Below, in pieces: positions 1 through 9,121 of a stretch of DNA of 64,000 nucleotides. The stretch's first letter is position 1, and each line of letters starts with the position of its first letter. Made by a program: the position numbers and the translations under genes. Below the pieces are notes generated by a model. It was given only the letters and a program-made list of their open reading frames with translations. It was not told where the DNA came from and searched no databases. Source of the stretch: Clostridia bacterium (lineage in GTDB: Bacteria > Bacillota > Clostridia > Christensenellales > CAAEEZ01); NCBI GenBank assembly GCA_900755035.1, contig CAAEEZ010000014.1, forward strand, positions 153,800 through 217,799, in the 5' to 3' direction.

Positions 1-225
1 GCGTAAACGATTAACATAATCCGTTATGCGTTCAAATTAGAAAATACGCTGATAATATATAAAAGCAGGTGGGATAGAGTTTAACTAGGTGATAGTAATA
101 TGGATTGGTAAGGTGATAGTTATGGACGGTAAAAATATAAAATGATTACGGAAAAATTATTGAACGTTGAAAATAAGAAAGATGATTGAGAAAAGGTAAT
201 ATAACGCGTAAATGGCAATAAAAAA
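1..225. other. Left-edge non-coding stretch
   Basis: No open reading frame with a ribosome binding site is visible here. The only structure I see is a short imperfect direct repeat, AGGTGATAGT at 87-96 and again at 111-120, each followed by a similar ATGGA. The stretch lies beyond the terminator of the lysine operon and probably leads to a gene outside the window. Confidence 0.4.
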
Positions 226-243
226 AGGGCTGAAATAAGCCCT
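226..243 (-). terminator. Terminator of the asd-dapA-dapB operon
   Basis: On the minus strand a 6-bp stem AGGGCT/AGCCCT with a 6-nt loop is followed by a run of seven U residues, 15 nt after the dapB stop codon. This is a classic rho-independent terminator. Confidence 0.85.
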
Positions 244-257
244 TAGTTTTATTTTAA

Positions 258-1025
258 TTATCCAAGCATATCTGCAATTAGGTTATCCATATCGTATACG
301 CCGTGCTCCTTATCTTCTAGAAAAGCCGCTGCTTTTAGAGCGCCCGCGCCAAAGATATCTCTGCTAGTTGCTTCGTGCGATATAGTAACGGTTTCGTTGT
401 TGCCGATAAATAGAACGTCGTGTTTTCCAACTATCGTACCGCCTCTAACCGAGCAAATAGATATTTCGTCGTGCATTCTTTTGCAGTTAGCGCCACTTCT
501 TCCTTCAATAATCTTGTATTTATCGTCAAACGCTTCGTTTACTTTTTTAGCAAGCGTTAGGGCAGTACCGCTTGGTGCGTCTATTTTTTGGTTGTGATGT
601 TGTTCGATTATCTCAACGTCAAAGTCCTTGCCCAAAAATGATGCTGCTTGTTTTACAAGATTTGCAACTAGGTTTACGCCAAGGCTCATATTACTTGCCT
701 TAAATATTGCTATTTCATTGCTTGCGTTTACTATTTTTAGTAAATCTTCGCTAGTGTAACCGGTGGTTGCGATAACGATATTCGTTTTGGTTTTAAGTGC
801 GTATTGCAACATAGAATCAAGTGCGTTAGGTCTAGAAAAGTCAACGATAACGTCTGCGTCGATTCCCGTCACGTAGTCAAAGCTAGAAAAAACTGGTACG
901 TCAATGTCACTTGTGCCTGCTTTATCAACGCCACAAACAATTTCGTATTTCGTAGATTTTTTAGCAAGAGCAAGTATCGCTCTGCCCATTTTACCACCAA
1001 TTCCGCTTAAAATAATTTTTGTCAT
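258..1025 (-). CDS. dapB: 4-hydroxy-tetrahydrodipicolinate reductase
   Basis: Cytoplasmic enzyme that reduces hydroxy-tetrahydrodipicolinate to tetrahydrodipicolinate with NAD(P)H, the step after DapA in the lysine/diaminopimelate pathway. The 255-residue length is normal for the family. Visible motifs are the N-terminal dinucleotide-binding loop GIGGKMG (residues 8-14), ATTGYT (86-91) and the catalytic segment EQHHNQKIDAPSGTA (141-155) with the His pair and Lys147. Its start overlaps the dapA stop by 4 nt, which indicates translational coupling. It is the last gene of a three-gene operon controlled by an upstream lysine riboswitch and is followed directly by a terminator. Nothing suggests damage. 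Confidence 0.97.
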   Translation of the reverse strand: MTKIILSGIGGKMGRAILALAKKSTKYEIVCGVDKAGTSDIDVPVFSSFDYVTGIDADVIVDFSRPNALDSMLQYALKTKTNIVIATTGYTSEDLLKIVNASNEIAIFKASNMSLGVNLVANLVKQAASFLGKDFDVEIIEQHHNQKIDAPSGTALTLAKKVNEAFDDKYKIIEGRSGANCKRMHDEISICSVRGGTIVGKHDVLFIGNNETVTISHEATSRDIFGAGALKAAAFLEDKEHGVYDMDNLIADMLG

Positions 1026-1897
1026 AGTACTCCTTGCCTTATCAATAATTCTTTTAGTTTTTCCGTGTGCTCGTCTTCCATTTCGGTAAGTGGCAAACGG
1101 ATATATTTTTTGCAGTATCCCATAAGTTCCATCGCTTTTTTAACGGGGATAGGGTTTACTTCTACAAATAGTTGGTCAACCAATGGATTTACGTCTTTTT
1201 GAAGGGCGTCGGCGAGTTCGTATTCGCCTTTAAGCGCTAGCGAAAGCATAGTAGCCGTTTTAGAAGGAACTACGTTACTTAGTACGCTAATCAGTCCTTT
1301 TCCACCCATTTTTACTATTTCAACAGCCAAATTGTCTTCGCCAGAGTATACGTCGATTCTATCTTTGCATAGGTCTAGCATTTTTTGCACTTGATCTAGT
1401 TTTCCGCTTGCCTCTTTAATAGCCACCACATTTGGAATGTCGGCAATTTTGTCTAGCGTTTCAGGTAAAATGTTTACGCCCGTTCTACCAGGTACGTTGT
1501 ACACGATAATAGGTAGGGTAGTGCTTTTTGCGATTGCTTCGTAGTGTGCAATCAAACCTTTTTGCGTGCATTTATTGTAGTACGGCGTAACTATTAGTAG
1601 TCCGTCTACTCCAAGCGCTTCGTATTTTTGGCAGTTTGAAATAGCCGTAGCAGTTGAGTTAGAGCCTGCCCCTGCAATAACGGGAACTCTACCTGCCGTT
1701 GTTTCTACTACGCATTTTACGGCGCTTATTCTTTCTTGCTCGGTCATAGTTGCAGGCTCGCCCGTTGTGCCACAAACGATAAGTGCGTTTACGCCAGCTG
1801 TAATTTGGTCGTTTACTATTCTTTCAAGGCTTTCAAAGTCTACGCCGTTTTCGTTAAACGGGGTGATTAAAGCCGTACCGACTCCTTCAAAAATCAT
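1022..1897 (-). CDS. dapA: 4-hydroxy-tetrahydrodipicolinate synthase
   Basis: Condenses pyruvate with aspartate semialdehyde, the committed step toward diaminopimelate and lysine. The 291-residue TIM-barrel protein shows GTTGE (43-47), Tyr133 in the VYNVPGRTG segment and the Schiff-base Lys161 in VAIKEASG, at the same numbers as the E. coli enzyme. It lies between asd (14-nt gap) and dapB (4-nt overlap). The paired substrate-producing and substrate-using genes make the assignment as DapA, rather than another N-acetylneuraminate lyase superfamily member, secure. Confidence 0.96.
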   Translation of the reverse strand: MIFEGVGTALITPFNENGVDFESLERIVNDQITAGVNALIVCGTTGEPATMTEQERISAVKCVVETTAGRVPVIAGAGSNSTATAISNCQKYEALGVDGLLIVTPYYNKCTQKGLIAHYEAIAKSTTLPIIVYNVPGRTGVNILPETLDKIADIPNVVAIKEASGKLDQVQKMLDLCKDRIDVYSGEDNLAVEIVKMGGKGLISVLSNVVPSKTATMLSLALKGEYELADALQKDVNPLVDQLFVEVNPIPVKKAMELMGYCKKYIRLPLTEMEDEHTEKLKELLIRQGVL

Positions 1898-1911
1898 AAT
1901 CTAATCCTTTA

Positions 1912-2913
1912 CTATTTGGAGGCTTTCTCCATTAGTAGTTGCATAATTTCTACTGCGTTAGTAGCAGCGCCTTTTCTAATATTATCTGCTACAACCCATA
2001 GGTTACATCCACTTTCTACGCTGTTGTCAAGCCTAATTCTACCAACGAATACTTCGTCGTGTCCTTCGGCGGTGATTGCCATAGGGTATTCGCAATTTTT
2101 AATGTCGTCTTGTACGATAATTCCAGGGAAAGCAGCAAGCGTTTCTTTAATTCCCTCTAAGGTACAAGGCTTTTCAAACTCGATATTAACCGACTCAGAG
2201 TGACCGTGGAATACGGGAACTCTAACCGTGGTAGCTGTAACTTTTAACTCAGGAAGGTTAAGTATCTTTCTGGTTTCGTTTATCATTTTGTGCTCTTCTT
2301 TGGTGTAGCCGTCCTCTTCGAATACGTCGATTTGAGGTAAGCAGTTGAATGCGATAGGCTTGTTAAACTTTTGAGGAGCAATGCCTTCTACGCCGTTCTT
2401 TAAGTCGTTATATCCGCCAACGCCTGCGCCTGATACTGCTTGGTAGGTAGAGAATACGACTCTCTTAATGCCGTACTTGTCGTGTAATGCTTTTAGCGGA
2501 AGCATTGCTTGAATAGTAGAGCAGTTAGGGTTAGCAATAATGCCGTGATTCCAATCTACGTCGTCAGGGTTTACCTCAGGTACTACTAGTGGAACGTCCT
2601 CGTGCATTCTCCAATAGCTACTATTGTCTATTACGGTTGCGCCACATTTAGCAAAAACGGGAGCGTATTCCCCAGAAGTAGAACCACCGGCAGAGAATAA
2701 AGCAAAGTCAACAGGGTATTTTTTGATATTTTCTTCGTTAAGCTCGATAACTACGTGGTCTTTGCCCATAAAGTTGATTACTTTGCCTGCGCTTTTTTTA
2801 GAGGCATATAAATAATATTCTTCAACCGGTAAATTTCTTTCGGTTAAAACTTCTAAAAATTTGTTTCCAACCATTCCCGTTGCTCCAACAACGGCAACCT
2901 TAAATTTTTTCAT
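1912..2913 (-). CDS. asd: Aspartate-semialdehyde dehydrogenase
   Basis: Reduces aspartyl phosphate to aspartate semialdehyde with NADPH, feeding DapA. The 333-residue protein has the N-terminal GATGMVG nucleotide-binding loop (10-16) and the active-site Cys131 in NPNCSTIQ. A Shine-Dalgarno AGGAGA precedes the ATG. It is the first gene of the riboswitch-controlled lysine operon, immediately downstream of the regulatory terminator. The aspartokinase that makes its substrate is encoded elsewhere in the window (29,728-31,038), outside this operon. Confidence 0.96.
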   Translation of the reverse strand: MKKFKVAVVGATGMVGNKFLEVLTERNLPVEEYYLYASKKSAGKVINFMGKDHVVIELNEENIKKYPVDFALFSAGGSTSGEYAPVFAKCGATVIDNSSYWRMHEDVPLVVPEVNPDDVDWNHGIIANPNCSTIQAMLPLKALHDKYGIKRVVFSTYQAVSGAGVGGYNDLKNGVEGIAPQKFNKPIAFNCLPQIDVFEEDGYTKEEHKMINETRKILNLPELKVTATTVRVPVFHGHSESVNIEFEKPCTLEGIKETLAAFPGIIVQDDIKNCEYPMAITAEGHDEVFVGRIRLDNSVESGCNLWVVADNIRKGAATNAVEIMQLLMEKASK

Positions 2914-2936
2914 ACATATCTCCTTATATTAAAAAC

Positions 2937-2956
2937 GGTGTTCCAGAAGGAACACC
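2937..2956 (-). terminator. Regulatory terminator of the lysine riboswitch
   Basis: On the minus strand GGTGTTCC - TTCT - GGAACACC forms a perfect 8-bp hairpin followed by G and five U residues. It lies between the lysine aptamer and asd. It is positioned to stop transcription when lysine is bound. The control mechanism is inferred from the layout. Confidence 0.85.
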
Positions 2957-2971
2957 AAAAATTGTCAATTA

Positions 2972-3130
2972 TAATAGTACTCCATCTAAGTGATGACAGT
3001 CGTATGGATTTAGCCATACCAACCGACAAACAGCAGGGTAAGATGCTGAAAGCCTCGGCAATAACGCCCTTTTCGTAACTAGGACTTACCTCGATAAAAG
3101 TTACGTACTCTTGCTTATTGCGCCTCTATA
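2972..3130 (-). promoter_or_regulatory. Lysine riboswitch (L-box)
   Basis: Read on the minus strand, the leader contains the L-box landmarks in order: an AGAGGCGC entry segment, an AGAGTACGTAAC region (AGUA-type core), AAGGGCG...GCCGAGG in place of the AAGGCGCCGAAGG core, a long CTG-rich arm, CTGTCATC, and the closing TGGAGTACT. It lies between a strong promoter and the first gene of the lysine operon and is followed by an intrinsic terminator. The family assignment rests on pattern recognition of these segments; a covariance-model scan would fix the exact boundaries. Confidence 0.88.
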
Positions 3131-3147
3131 TTTATTTAGTTGAGTTA

Positions 3148-3176
3148 ATATTATCACGATTAGCCCTACTTGTCAA
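3148..3176 (-). promoter_or_regulatory. Promoter of the lysine operon
   Basis: On the minus strand TTGACA, a 17-nt spacer and TATAAT-like TAATAT lie just upstream of the lysine riboswitch. The predicted start is near 3,141, a few bases before the aptamer. Confidence 0.85.
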
Positions 3177-3194
3177 ATTTTTGATATATATTAT

Positions 3195-3223
3195 TTGATA
3201 TTTTTTAGTTTTTGTTGTATTAT
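3195..3223 (+). promoter_or_regulatory. Promoter of the 3.3-9.1 kb operon
   Basis: TTGATA, 17-nt spacer, TATTAT. The predicted transcription start near 3,230 lies downstream of an in-frame TTG at 3,212, which supports the ATG at 3,275 as the real start of the first gene. The promoter is divergent from that of the lysine operon, with the two -35 boxes about 18 bp apart. Confidence 0.7.
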
Positions 3224-3274
3224 TGTAATTGTGAAAAATATTTATTCATAAAAATAGAGGATTTAGGAGCGAAT

Positions 3275-4348
3275 ATGGCTAGTAAAAACCAGACTAACGA
3301 AAGAAAACCCTTGTTTATGTACCTAACGGTAGCGAAGGAAAACAGACTAACCGAAGTGAAGGAAAGACACGCAGGCGGTAAATTTTCCGGACTGAATAGA
3401 GTGTACAGAGAAAAAATGAACGACGTTATGAAACTTAACCTTTTATTTACGTTGTTTGCAGCGCCGTTTTTGGTGCTTACTATTTGGGCGCTTGGCTATA
3501 TGTTAAACTTGTCCGACACTAGATTTTTTATCGGTGGACTTGGAATAGACTATCACCCGGGGCTTGTTAGCGAATTAGAACAAGCGTTAATCGCAAGACT
3601 TGACGTACACTTTTTCTATTTTGCATTACTTATACCATCGTTTACCATTATGGGCATAGGACTTGCCGGCGTTATGCACGTAGCAAGAAAAATGTTCTAC
3701 GGCGAAGAGTACAAAATATTAAAAACCTTTGGACAAGGCATTAAAAAATATTGGTGGCAAATGATGCTTGTTATGACGTTGATAGGCGCTTTAATATTTG
3801 CCGTTGCCGTTACTTTTATAGAGTTTTACAAGTTAAACGTATACGGACTTGTTACGGGTGGCTGGTATGCAATACTATTCTTCGTTATGCTGTTTGCCGT
3901 AATGATACTATTCGTATTATGCCAAATTGCACCGCAAGTAGTTACTTACGATACGCTTAAATTTTCGGCAATTATTAAAAACTCGTTTATTTTGGCTATC
4001 GAAAACTTTTTGCCTACCTTGTTGCTACTAGCGTTTACGCTTGCGCCTATTCTACTAGTCGTATACGTAAATATGCTTGGAATATTAGTATATATGATTA
4101 TGTTTATGTTCGGTTTTATGTACTATATTATGGCAAACCTACAAATAGGCAACTATTCTTTCGATTTGTACCTAAATCCTATGTGCGATATGTTAGGTGA
4201 AGAGGGTGCAAAAGCACTTAGAAAAGGCAAAAAGAAAGAGAGTAAGGAAGAACCTAAAAAAGAAAACGTACAAAAAACTAACAAACCTAAGAAACAACAA
4301 CCGCAAAAATACGTTAATCCAAAGAAGAAAAAGAGCAATAAGAAATGA
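3275..4348 (+). CDS. Polytopic membrane protein, possibly YesL/DUF624-like
   Basis: A 357-residue membrane protein with about five hydrophobic segments and a very lysine-rich cytoplasmic tail (last ~45 residues, mostly K, E, P, Q, N). The FNRVYREKMNDVMKLNLL-like amphipathic start followed by a membrane segment resembles DUF624/YesL proteins, but the match is by eye only. The ATG at 3,275 is chosen because GGAG sits 7 nt upstream and because the promoter would exclude a start further left. It is the first gene of a six-gene operon and overlaps the next gene by 4 nt (ATGA). Function unknown. Confidence 0.75.
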   Translation: MASKNQTNERKPLFMYLTVAKENRLTEVKERHAGGKFSGLNRVYREKMNDVMKLNLLFTLFAAPFLVLTIWALGYMLNLSDTRFFIGGLGIDYHPGLVSELEQALIARLDVHFFYFALLIPSFTIMGIGLAGVMHVARKMFYGEEYKILKTFGQGIKKYWWQMMLVMTLIGALIFAVAVTFIEFYKLNVYGLVTGGWYAILFFVMLFAVMILFVLCQIAPQVVTYDTLKFSAIIKNSFILAIENFLPTLLLLAFTLAPILLVVYVNMLGILVYMIMFMFGFMYYIMANLQIGNYSFDLYLNPMCDMLGEEGAKALRKGKKKESKEEPKKENVQKTNKPKKQQPQKYVNPKKKKSNKK

Positions 4349-5064
4349 GAGAATCGTATTCGGTATTAAGTAAATATTACGATAGATTAATGAGCGATTT
4401 CAACTACGATGAAATCGCTTCGTTTATAACTAGTAACGTAAAAGGGAAGAACGGCTTAGAACTTGGCTGTGGCAGTGGTAAAATCAGCATAACGCTTGCC
4501 TTAAACGGCTATGATATGACGGCAATGGATAGTAGCGAAGAAATGCTGAATACGGCAAGTAAAAACGCGCTAAAAAAGGCGCTTAACGTTAGGTTTTTAG
4601 TGGGCGACGCTACTACGGACAAATTAGACAAAAAGTTCGATTTTATCGTGGCTATTTGCGACGTGTTTAATTATATGAATAACGACGGCGTTAAAAGTGC
4701 GATAAACAACGCTTATTCTATGCTACGTGACGGTGGAACGCTTATTTTCGACGTAAGCACTAAGGAAAAATTGACTAAAATACTTGGCGATAATTTGTAT
4801 TTTGAAGAGTACGACGATTTAAGTTATTTTTGGCAAAACGAACTAGACGAAGAAAATAAGAAAGTGTATATGGACTTAGTTTTTTTCGAAAAGGACGCTA
4901 GTGGCAAATATATTAGGCAAGAAGAAGAGCACGAGCAGTACTATCACGAAAAAGAGGATATTTTAGCGTTGCTTTCACCATTTTCTAAGGTGGAAACGTA
5001 CGGGGAAGATTTGAAAAAAGACAAAAAAGGAAGTACAAGGCTGTTTTTTAAGGCAGTTAAGTAG
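4345..5064 (+). CDS. Class I SAM-dependent methyltransferase
   Basis: A 239-residue Rossmann-type methyltransferase. Motif I is LELGCGSGKIS (about residues 39-49), followed by the acidic AMDSSEEML loop and FDFIVAICDVFNYM, which is typical of small-molecule methyltransferases of the UbiE/YqeM type. The substrate cannot be told from sequence. It is translationally coupled to the membrane protein upstream by an ATGA overlap and sits 8 nt before hslO. Hsp33 and methyltransferase genes often cluster in Clostridia, but I know of no shared function. Confidence 0.85.
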   Translation: MRESYSVLSKYYDRLMSDFNYDEIASFITSNVKGKNGLELGCGSGKISITLALNGYDMTAMDSSEEMLNTASKNALKKALNVRFLVGDATTDKLDKKFDFIVAICDVFNYMNNDGVKSAINNAYSMLRDGGTLIFDVSTKEKLTKILGDNLYFEEYDDLSYFWQNELDEENKKVYMDLVFFEKDASGKYIRQEEEHEQYYHEKEDILALLSPFSKVETYGEDLKKDKKGSTRLFFKAVK

Positions 5065-5072
5065 AGGTAAAT

Positions 5073-5939
5073 ATGGATAAATTACAAAAGTTTTTTATAG
5101 CGGACGGCAAAGTTTTAATCACGGTAATAAAGGATACTGAACTTGTAGAAGAGGCAAGAAAGATACATAATCTTACTCCAACTACTACGGCAGTACTAGG
5201 TAGATGTCTTACCGTTGCTGCGTTTATGGCAAGTGGTTTTAAGGACGAAAACCAAAGATTATCGTTTAATATCGACGGCAAAGGTCCTGTTGGTAAAATC
5301 GTAGTTAGCGCTAAAACGGGGGCAGAAGTAAAAGGATACGTAGAAAATCCGTCGGTAGACTTGCCTATTAGAGCGGACGGAAAAATAGACGTAGGCGGAG
5401 CGGTAGGCACGAACGGAGAGATAACCGTAATAAAAGATTTAGGACTAAAAGAGCCGTATACGGGCAAGTGTAAACTTGTAAGTGGTGAAATTGCGGAGGA
5501 TTTTGCCTACTACTTTACGGCAAGCGAACAACAACCGTCGGCAGTAGCCCTTGGCGTACTTGTGGACAAAAACGGCGTTAAGACGGCAGGTGGTATATTT
5601 ATACAACCTATGCCGGGCTGTAACGATATGGTAATCACTATGCTAGAAGATATATGCACGAATTTTACGCAAGTTAGTAGCGTACTAGACAAAATGGACG
5701 TTGACGAGATAATCGACTACTATTTCGGGCAATTCGACGTAAAAAAACTGCCTAGTCAAACGCCTAAATTTAAGTGTGATTGCAGTAGAGAACTAATCGA
5801 AAGAGTGATTATGACTATAGGCAAGAAAGAAGCGTACGACATAATTAGTGAAGACCAAAAAATTGAGGTTGGTTGTCAATTCTGTAATAAAAAATACGTA
5901 TTTAAGAAAGAAGATATAGACAAAATATTTGGTGAATAA
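5073..5939 (+). CDS. hslO: Redox-regulated chaperone Hsp33
   Basis: Cytoplasmic holdase chaperone that becomes active when oxidised: zinc leaves four cysteines that form disulfides. The 288-residue length is normal. The C-terminal zinc-centre pattern is present as CDC (CxC) near residue 234 and CQFC (CxxC) near residue 268. Shine-Dalgarno GAGG precedes the ATG. The next gene begins on the base after its stop codon. In an anaerobe it would protect proteins during oxidative stress. Confidence 0.95.
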   Translation: MDKLQKFFIADGKVLITVIKDTELVEEARKIHNLTPTTTAVLGRCLTVAAFMASGFKDENQRLSFNIDGKGPVGKIVVSAKTGAEVKGYVENPSVDLPIRADGKIDVGGAVGTNGEITVIKDLGLKEPYTGKCKLVSGEIAEDFAYYFTASEQQPSAVALGVLVDKNGVKTAGGIFIQPMPGCNDMVITMLEDICTNFTQVSSVLDKMDVDEIIDYYFGQFDVKKLPSQTPKFKCDCSRELIERVIMTIGKKEAYDIISEDQKIEVGCQFCNKKYVFKKEDIDKIFGE

Positions 5940-7589
5940 GTGGCAAAAATACAAAAGTTACAACTTGATAGCGACAAACTTTTATCCGTGGCAATAGAGG
6001 CTTTTGACGAGCAAAACTACGAAAAAGCAGTACTATTTGCAAAAAAAGCGATAGAAGTAAAAAACGATACCTATTCCATAGGCGTATTGGCAACGATTTA
6101 CGAGGATATGGGTGCGTTTGGGCTGTCGAAAAACATTATGCTTAGAGAGTTTGATAAAACCAAGGACGAAGAATGTTTGTATATAGTTGCTGAAAACTTG
6201 GTAGAAGAAAACGACTTTATACCCGTAATCAAATATTATCGAAATTATAAGCTCGACCTTAAAAAAATAAACGTTAGCGACTTTTCTATAATGAATGAAA
6301 TGTTCGCAGTATCCGATAACGACTTTGAAGTGGCTTTTCCGCCTACCGACGAATATTTGCTTAGAATGTTGCAAGTTGCCAAAGCACGCACGGAAAAAGG
6401 TGATTACTTGGGCTCTAATCAACTACTTGATTTTAGGGATTACAGTCACCTTGAATACTATGGCGAACTAATTAAACAAAAGGCGATAAACTACGTAATG
6501 CTGGGCGATTTGGATAGCCTAATTCAGTATTGCTACACGCTTATTGACGGTAAATACGAGGCGTACGCAAGGGCGTATTTGGTATATTGCTACAATCAAT
6601 ACGGATTTATAGGCTCGGCAAAGGTGCAAATGGATAGACTTATGGAAGTGGAAATTCCCGACGACCTACTAATAGAACTACCGAAAATACTTGGAAACAC
6701 CGAGTTTAATAACGAAAGTTTGAAAATTGCCGATATGCTTGTAGAAAAGCAACCGTATTCTAGTAGAATGATTACGTATAGGGCAATGCTTTATTATATC
6801 GTTGGCGACGTAATAGGAGCTGTAAAGGAAATAAACAGGAGCGAAAGTCTATTTGATGAAGTAGTGGAATCCTATTTTCTAAAACGCACTATAAAAAGTG
6901 GCACAAAATGGAATTCGGTAGGCGAAATGATTGCAAATATTTACGTTAAAACCAACGTTGCGTTAGACGCTTTCGCTAGCGACGTTAAGGAAAGGATAAA
7001 AGACGAAGAAAATGCTAAGTTTTTTGAGTTTTGCCTAAAATGCAACGATTCTTTTACGATTGGTCACGCAATATCTTTACTACGAGATAATTATAACGAC
7101 GACGTAAGAAAAATTTTTGACAGGGTGCTTATTGATTGCGAAGTAAGTAATAGTGAAAAACTTTCTATTATTAAAGTGATAATTGATAACGACGTTGACA
7201 AAAAAATTAACTTCGTGCTAGATAATTACTATGCATCTTACGATTTTAATTTGCCTGATTGTAATGCTAACGGTAACTTGATTAACGGGTATTATCATGC
7301 GTTAGCTTGCAATTTTATAGCGTCGATAAATCCTAGTAGAGATGCAAAAAAGATTGTAAAAAAATTAAAATTATTAAGCGCAATTTATGAAAAATATCCC
7401 GATAATTTCCTTAAATCGAGAGACGAGCAAATAATTGGGGCGCTATTATGTTATAATAACGAGCAGGGAGAATGGTATTCGAGTACTACTTTACTTTCTA
7501 AATTTTACAACTTAGACGAAGAGGAGCTTATTACGTGTAACAACGTGCTTAACGGTATGATAAAAGATTTTACGGGGAAGGACAGGTAA
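5940..7589 (+). CDS. TPR-like repeat protein of unknown function
   Basis: A 549-residue, acidic, alpha-helical protein with a GTG start placed directly after the hslO stop; the GGTG in the last hslO codons can serve as ribosome binding site. The N-terminal ~120 residues read like tetratricopeptide repeats (SVAIEAFDEQNYEKAVLFAKKAIEV style), and helical repeats continue through the protein. There is no signal peptide or membrane segment, so it is probably cytoplasmic. It is followed after 2 nt by another helical protein and then an HD-domain protein. I do not recognise a specific family. Confidence 0.8.
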   Translation: MAKIQKLQLDSDKLLSVAIEAFDEQNYEKAVLFAKKAIEVKNDTYSIGVLATIYEDMGAFGLSKNIMLREFDKTKDEECLYIVAENLVEENDFIPVIKYYRNYKLDLKKINVSDFSIMNEMFAVSDNDFEVAFPPTDEYLLRMLQVAKARTEKGDYLGSNQLLDFRDYSHLEYYGELIKQKAINYVMLGDLDSLIQYCYTLIDGKYEAYARAYLVYCYNQYGFIGSAKVQMDRLMEVEIPDDLLIELPKILGNTEFNNESLKIADMLVEKQPYSSRMITYRAMLYYIVGDVIGAVKEINRSESLFDEVVESYFLKRTIKSGTKWNSVGEMIANIYVKTNVALDAFASDVKERIKDEENAKFFEFCLKCNDSFTIGHAISLLRDNYNDDVRKIFDRVLIDCEVSNSEKLSIIKVIIDNDVDKKINFVLDNYYASYDFNLPDCNANGNLINGYYHALACNFIASINPSRDAKKIVKKLKLLSAIYEKYPDNFLKSRDEQIIGALLCYNNEQGEWYSSTTLLSKFYNLDEEELITCNNVLNGMIKDFTGKDR

Positions 7590-7591
7590 AA

Positions 7592-8428
7592 ATGCAATAT
7601 TTTGATTTAGAAGAATTGTTTATGAAAAGCGTTAGAGAAAAGGTGCTTAGCGACAAGGAGAAGTACTCTAACGTAAAGGTGATAGAAAAAGAACTTATGG
7701 GTATGTACTTAGATTGGGTACAGCACTCAAACGAAGAATTAGACGGATTTACGCCGATAGAGTATGTAAAAATCGTGGATAAAAGCGGAAATTTGTTTGA
7801 TTATATAGAATATATGCTAAATACCGAAAGGGAAGTTAGCGATATAGTCACGGACGCATTAGTTAAAAGGGACGACGCAATAGAACTTGTGAAAAAACTA
7901 TTGCAAAGTAACGACAGAAATACGTTAAAATACGCTTTTACGGTAATGTTCGAACTAGATAATAGTTTAGTTACCGATTTGTGTATCGACATAATTAGAA
8001 GCAAGGACGACAATCAAGAAAAAATAGGCGCTTGCTACGAAATGCTTGCCGAAGATAACGACGAAGCGGTAGATAAAATATTGTCGATAATGTATGAAGT
8101 GGACGAAGATACGCAGTTTATTTTTGCGGATATTTTGTCTAATTATAAAAATAACGAGAATATTTTTATGTGGCTAGTTACTATGCTATATAGGGGCAAA
8201 GATTTGTGCGAGGTAGCACAAATGCTGGGTAGATACGGCGATAATAAAGCCGTAAATATGATAAATAGTTTCGTCTTAGATAAGGACTTAAATTATATGG
8301 AATTTATCGAGCTTAGAAACGCAGTAGAAAGATTAGGTGGTGAATTTGAATATGAAAAGGACTTTTCCGAGGACGAATATTATAAAAAAATCGTAACTGA
8401 TAAGGGAAAAATTGATGGTAACGCTTAA
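7592..8428 (+). CDS. Acidic helical (HEAT-like) protein, function unknown
   Basis: A 278-residue strongly acidic protein, probably built of HEAT-like helical pairs (for example the segments around residues 85-200 with repeated dDxAv...L patterns). No catalytic motif, signal peptide or membrane segment. Shine-Dalgarno GGGAAGGA precedes the ATG. It overlaps the next gene by 14 nt. Its constant proximity to the TPR-like gene and the HD hydrolase suggests the three act together, but that is inference from gene order only. Confidence 0.75.
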   Translation: MQYFDLEELFMKSVREKVLSDKEKYSNVKVIEKELMGMYLDWVQHSNEELDGFTPIEYVKIVDKSGNLFDYIEYMLNTEREVSDIVTDALVKRDDAIELVKKLLQSNDRNTLKYAFTVMFELDNSLVTDLCIDIIRSKDDNQEKIGACYEMLAEDNDEAVDKILSIMYEVDEDTQFIFADILSNYKNNENIFMWLVTMLYRGKDLCEVAQMLGRYGDNKAVNMINSFVLDKDLNYMEFIELRNAVERLGGEFEYEKDFSEDEYYKKIVTDKGKIDGNA

Positions 8429-9098
8429 ACAAATTAAAAACGACGAAATGGTAAAGGCTTTGGTAAAGGCTACCGATAGAAGCCTAGACGTAATGAACTA
8501 TACCGAACACGGCGAAAGACACGCAGGCTACGTATCTAGAATAACGGGTATGATATTGTCAAAACTCGGCTACGACGAAAGGACGGTGGAACTAGGCTAT
8601 ATTGCAGGCTATTTACACGATATAGGCAACTGCATAAATCGTAAATTCCACGGAATTACGGGGGCAAATCTTGCCTTTGATATACTAAATAGAATGAAAA
8701 TGCCACCAGACGAAGTAGCAATAATTATTGGTGCAATCGGTAATCACGAGGAGGAAATAGGCGTACCTATCAATCCCGTAAGCGCAGCGCTAATTATTGC
8801 CGATAAATCCGACGCACATAAAACGAGGGTGCATAAAGGCAATTTTAACCCGAACGATATTCACGATAGAGTAAACTATTCCATAAAGAAAAACGTAGTT
8901 GAGGTAGACGCTGAAAAGAAACTAATTCTAAGCAAAATATATATGGATAATATGTCCTCGGTTATGGAATATTTTGAGATATATTTGTCAAGAATAGTAA
9001 TAAGCGAAAAGGCGGCAAGGTTTTTGGGTACTTCGTTTAGACTATATATAAACGACGTTTTGATTAACAATATAAAAGAAATAGGAAAACACGAATAA
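8415..9098 (+). CDS. HD-domain phosphohydrolase
   Basis: A 227-residue metal-dependent phosphohydrolase-like protein. The HD-superfamily ligands are visible: His36 (HGERHAGYV), the His68-Asp69 pair in GYLHDIGN, a later His in GNHEEE and Asp in IADKSDAH. This arrangement fits small nucleotide or cyclic-nucleotide hydrolases; the substrate is unknown. The ATG at 8,415 is chosen over the TTG three bases earlier because AAGGGA is spaced correctly for it. Last gene of its operon; I see no clear terminator in the 77 nt to the next promoter region. Confidence 0.85.
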   Translation: MVTLKQIKNDEMVKALVKATDRSLDVMNYTEHGERHAGYVSRITGMILSKLGYDERTVELGYIAGYLHDIGNCINRKFHGITGANLAFDILNRMKMPPDEVAIIIGAIGNHEEEIGVPINPVSAALIIADKSDAHKTRVHKGNFNPNDIHDRVNYSIKKNVVEVDAEKKLILSKIYMDNMSSVMEYFEIYLSRIVISEKAARFLGTSFRLYINDVLINNIKEIGKHE

Positions 9099-9121
9099 TC
9101 CAAAAAAATACGACTTTACTA

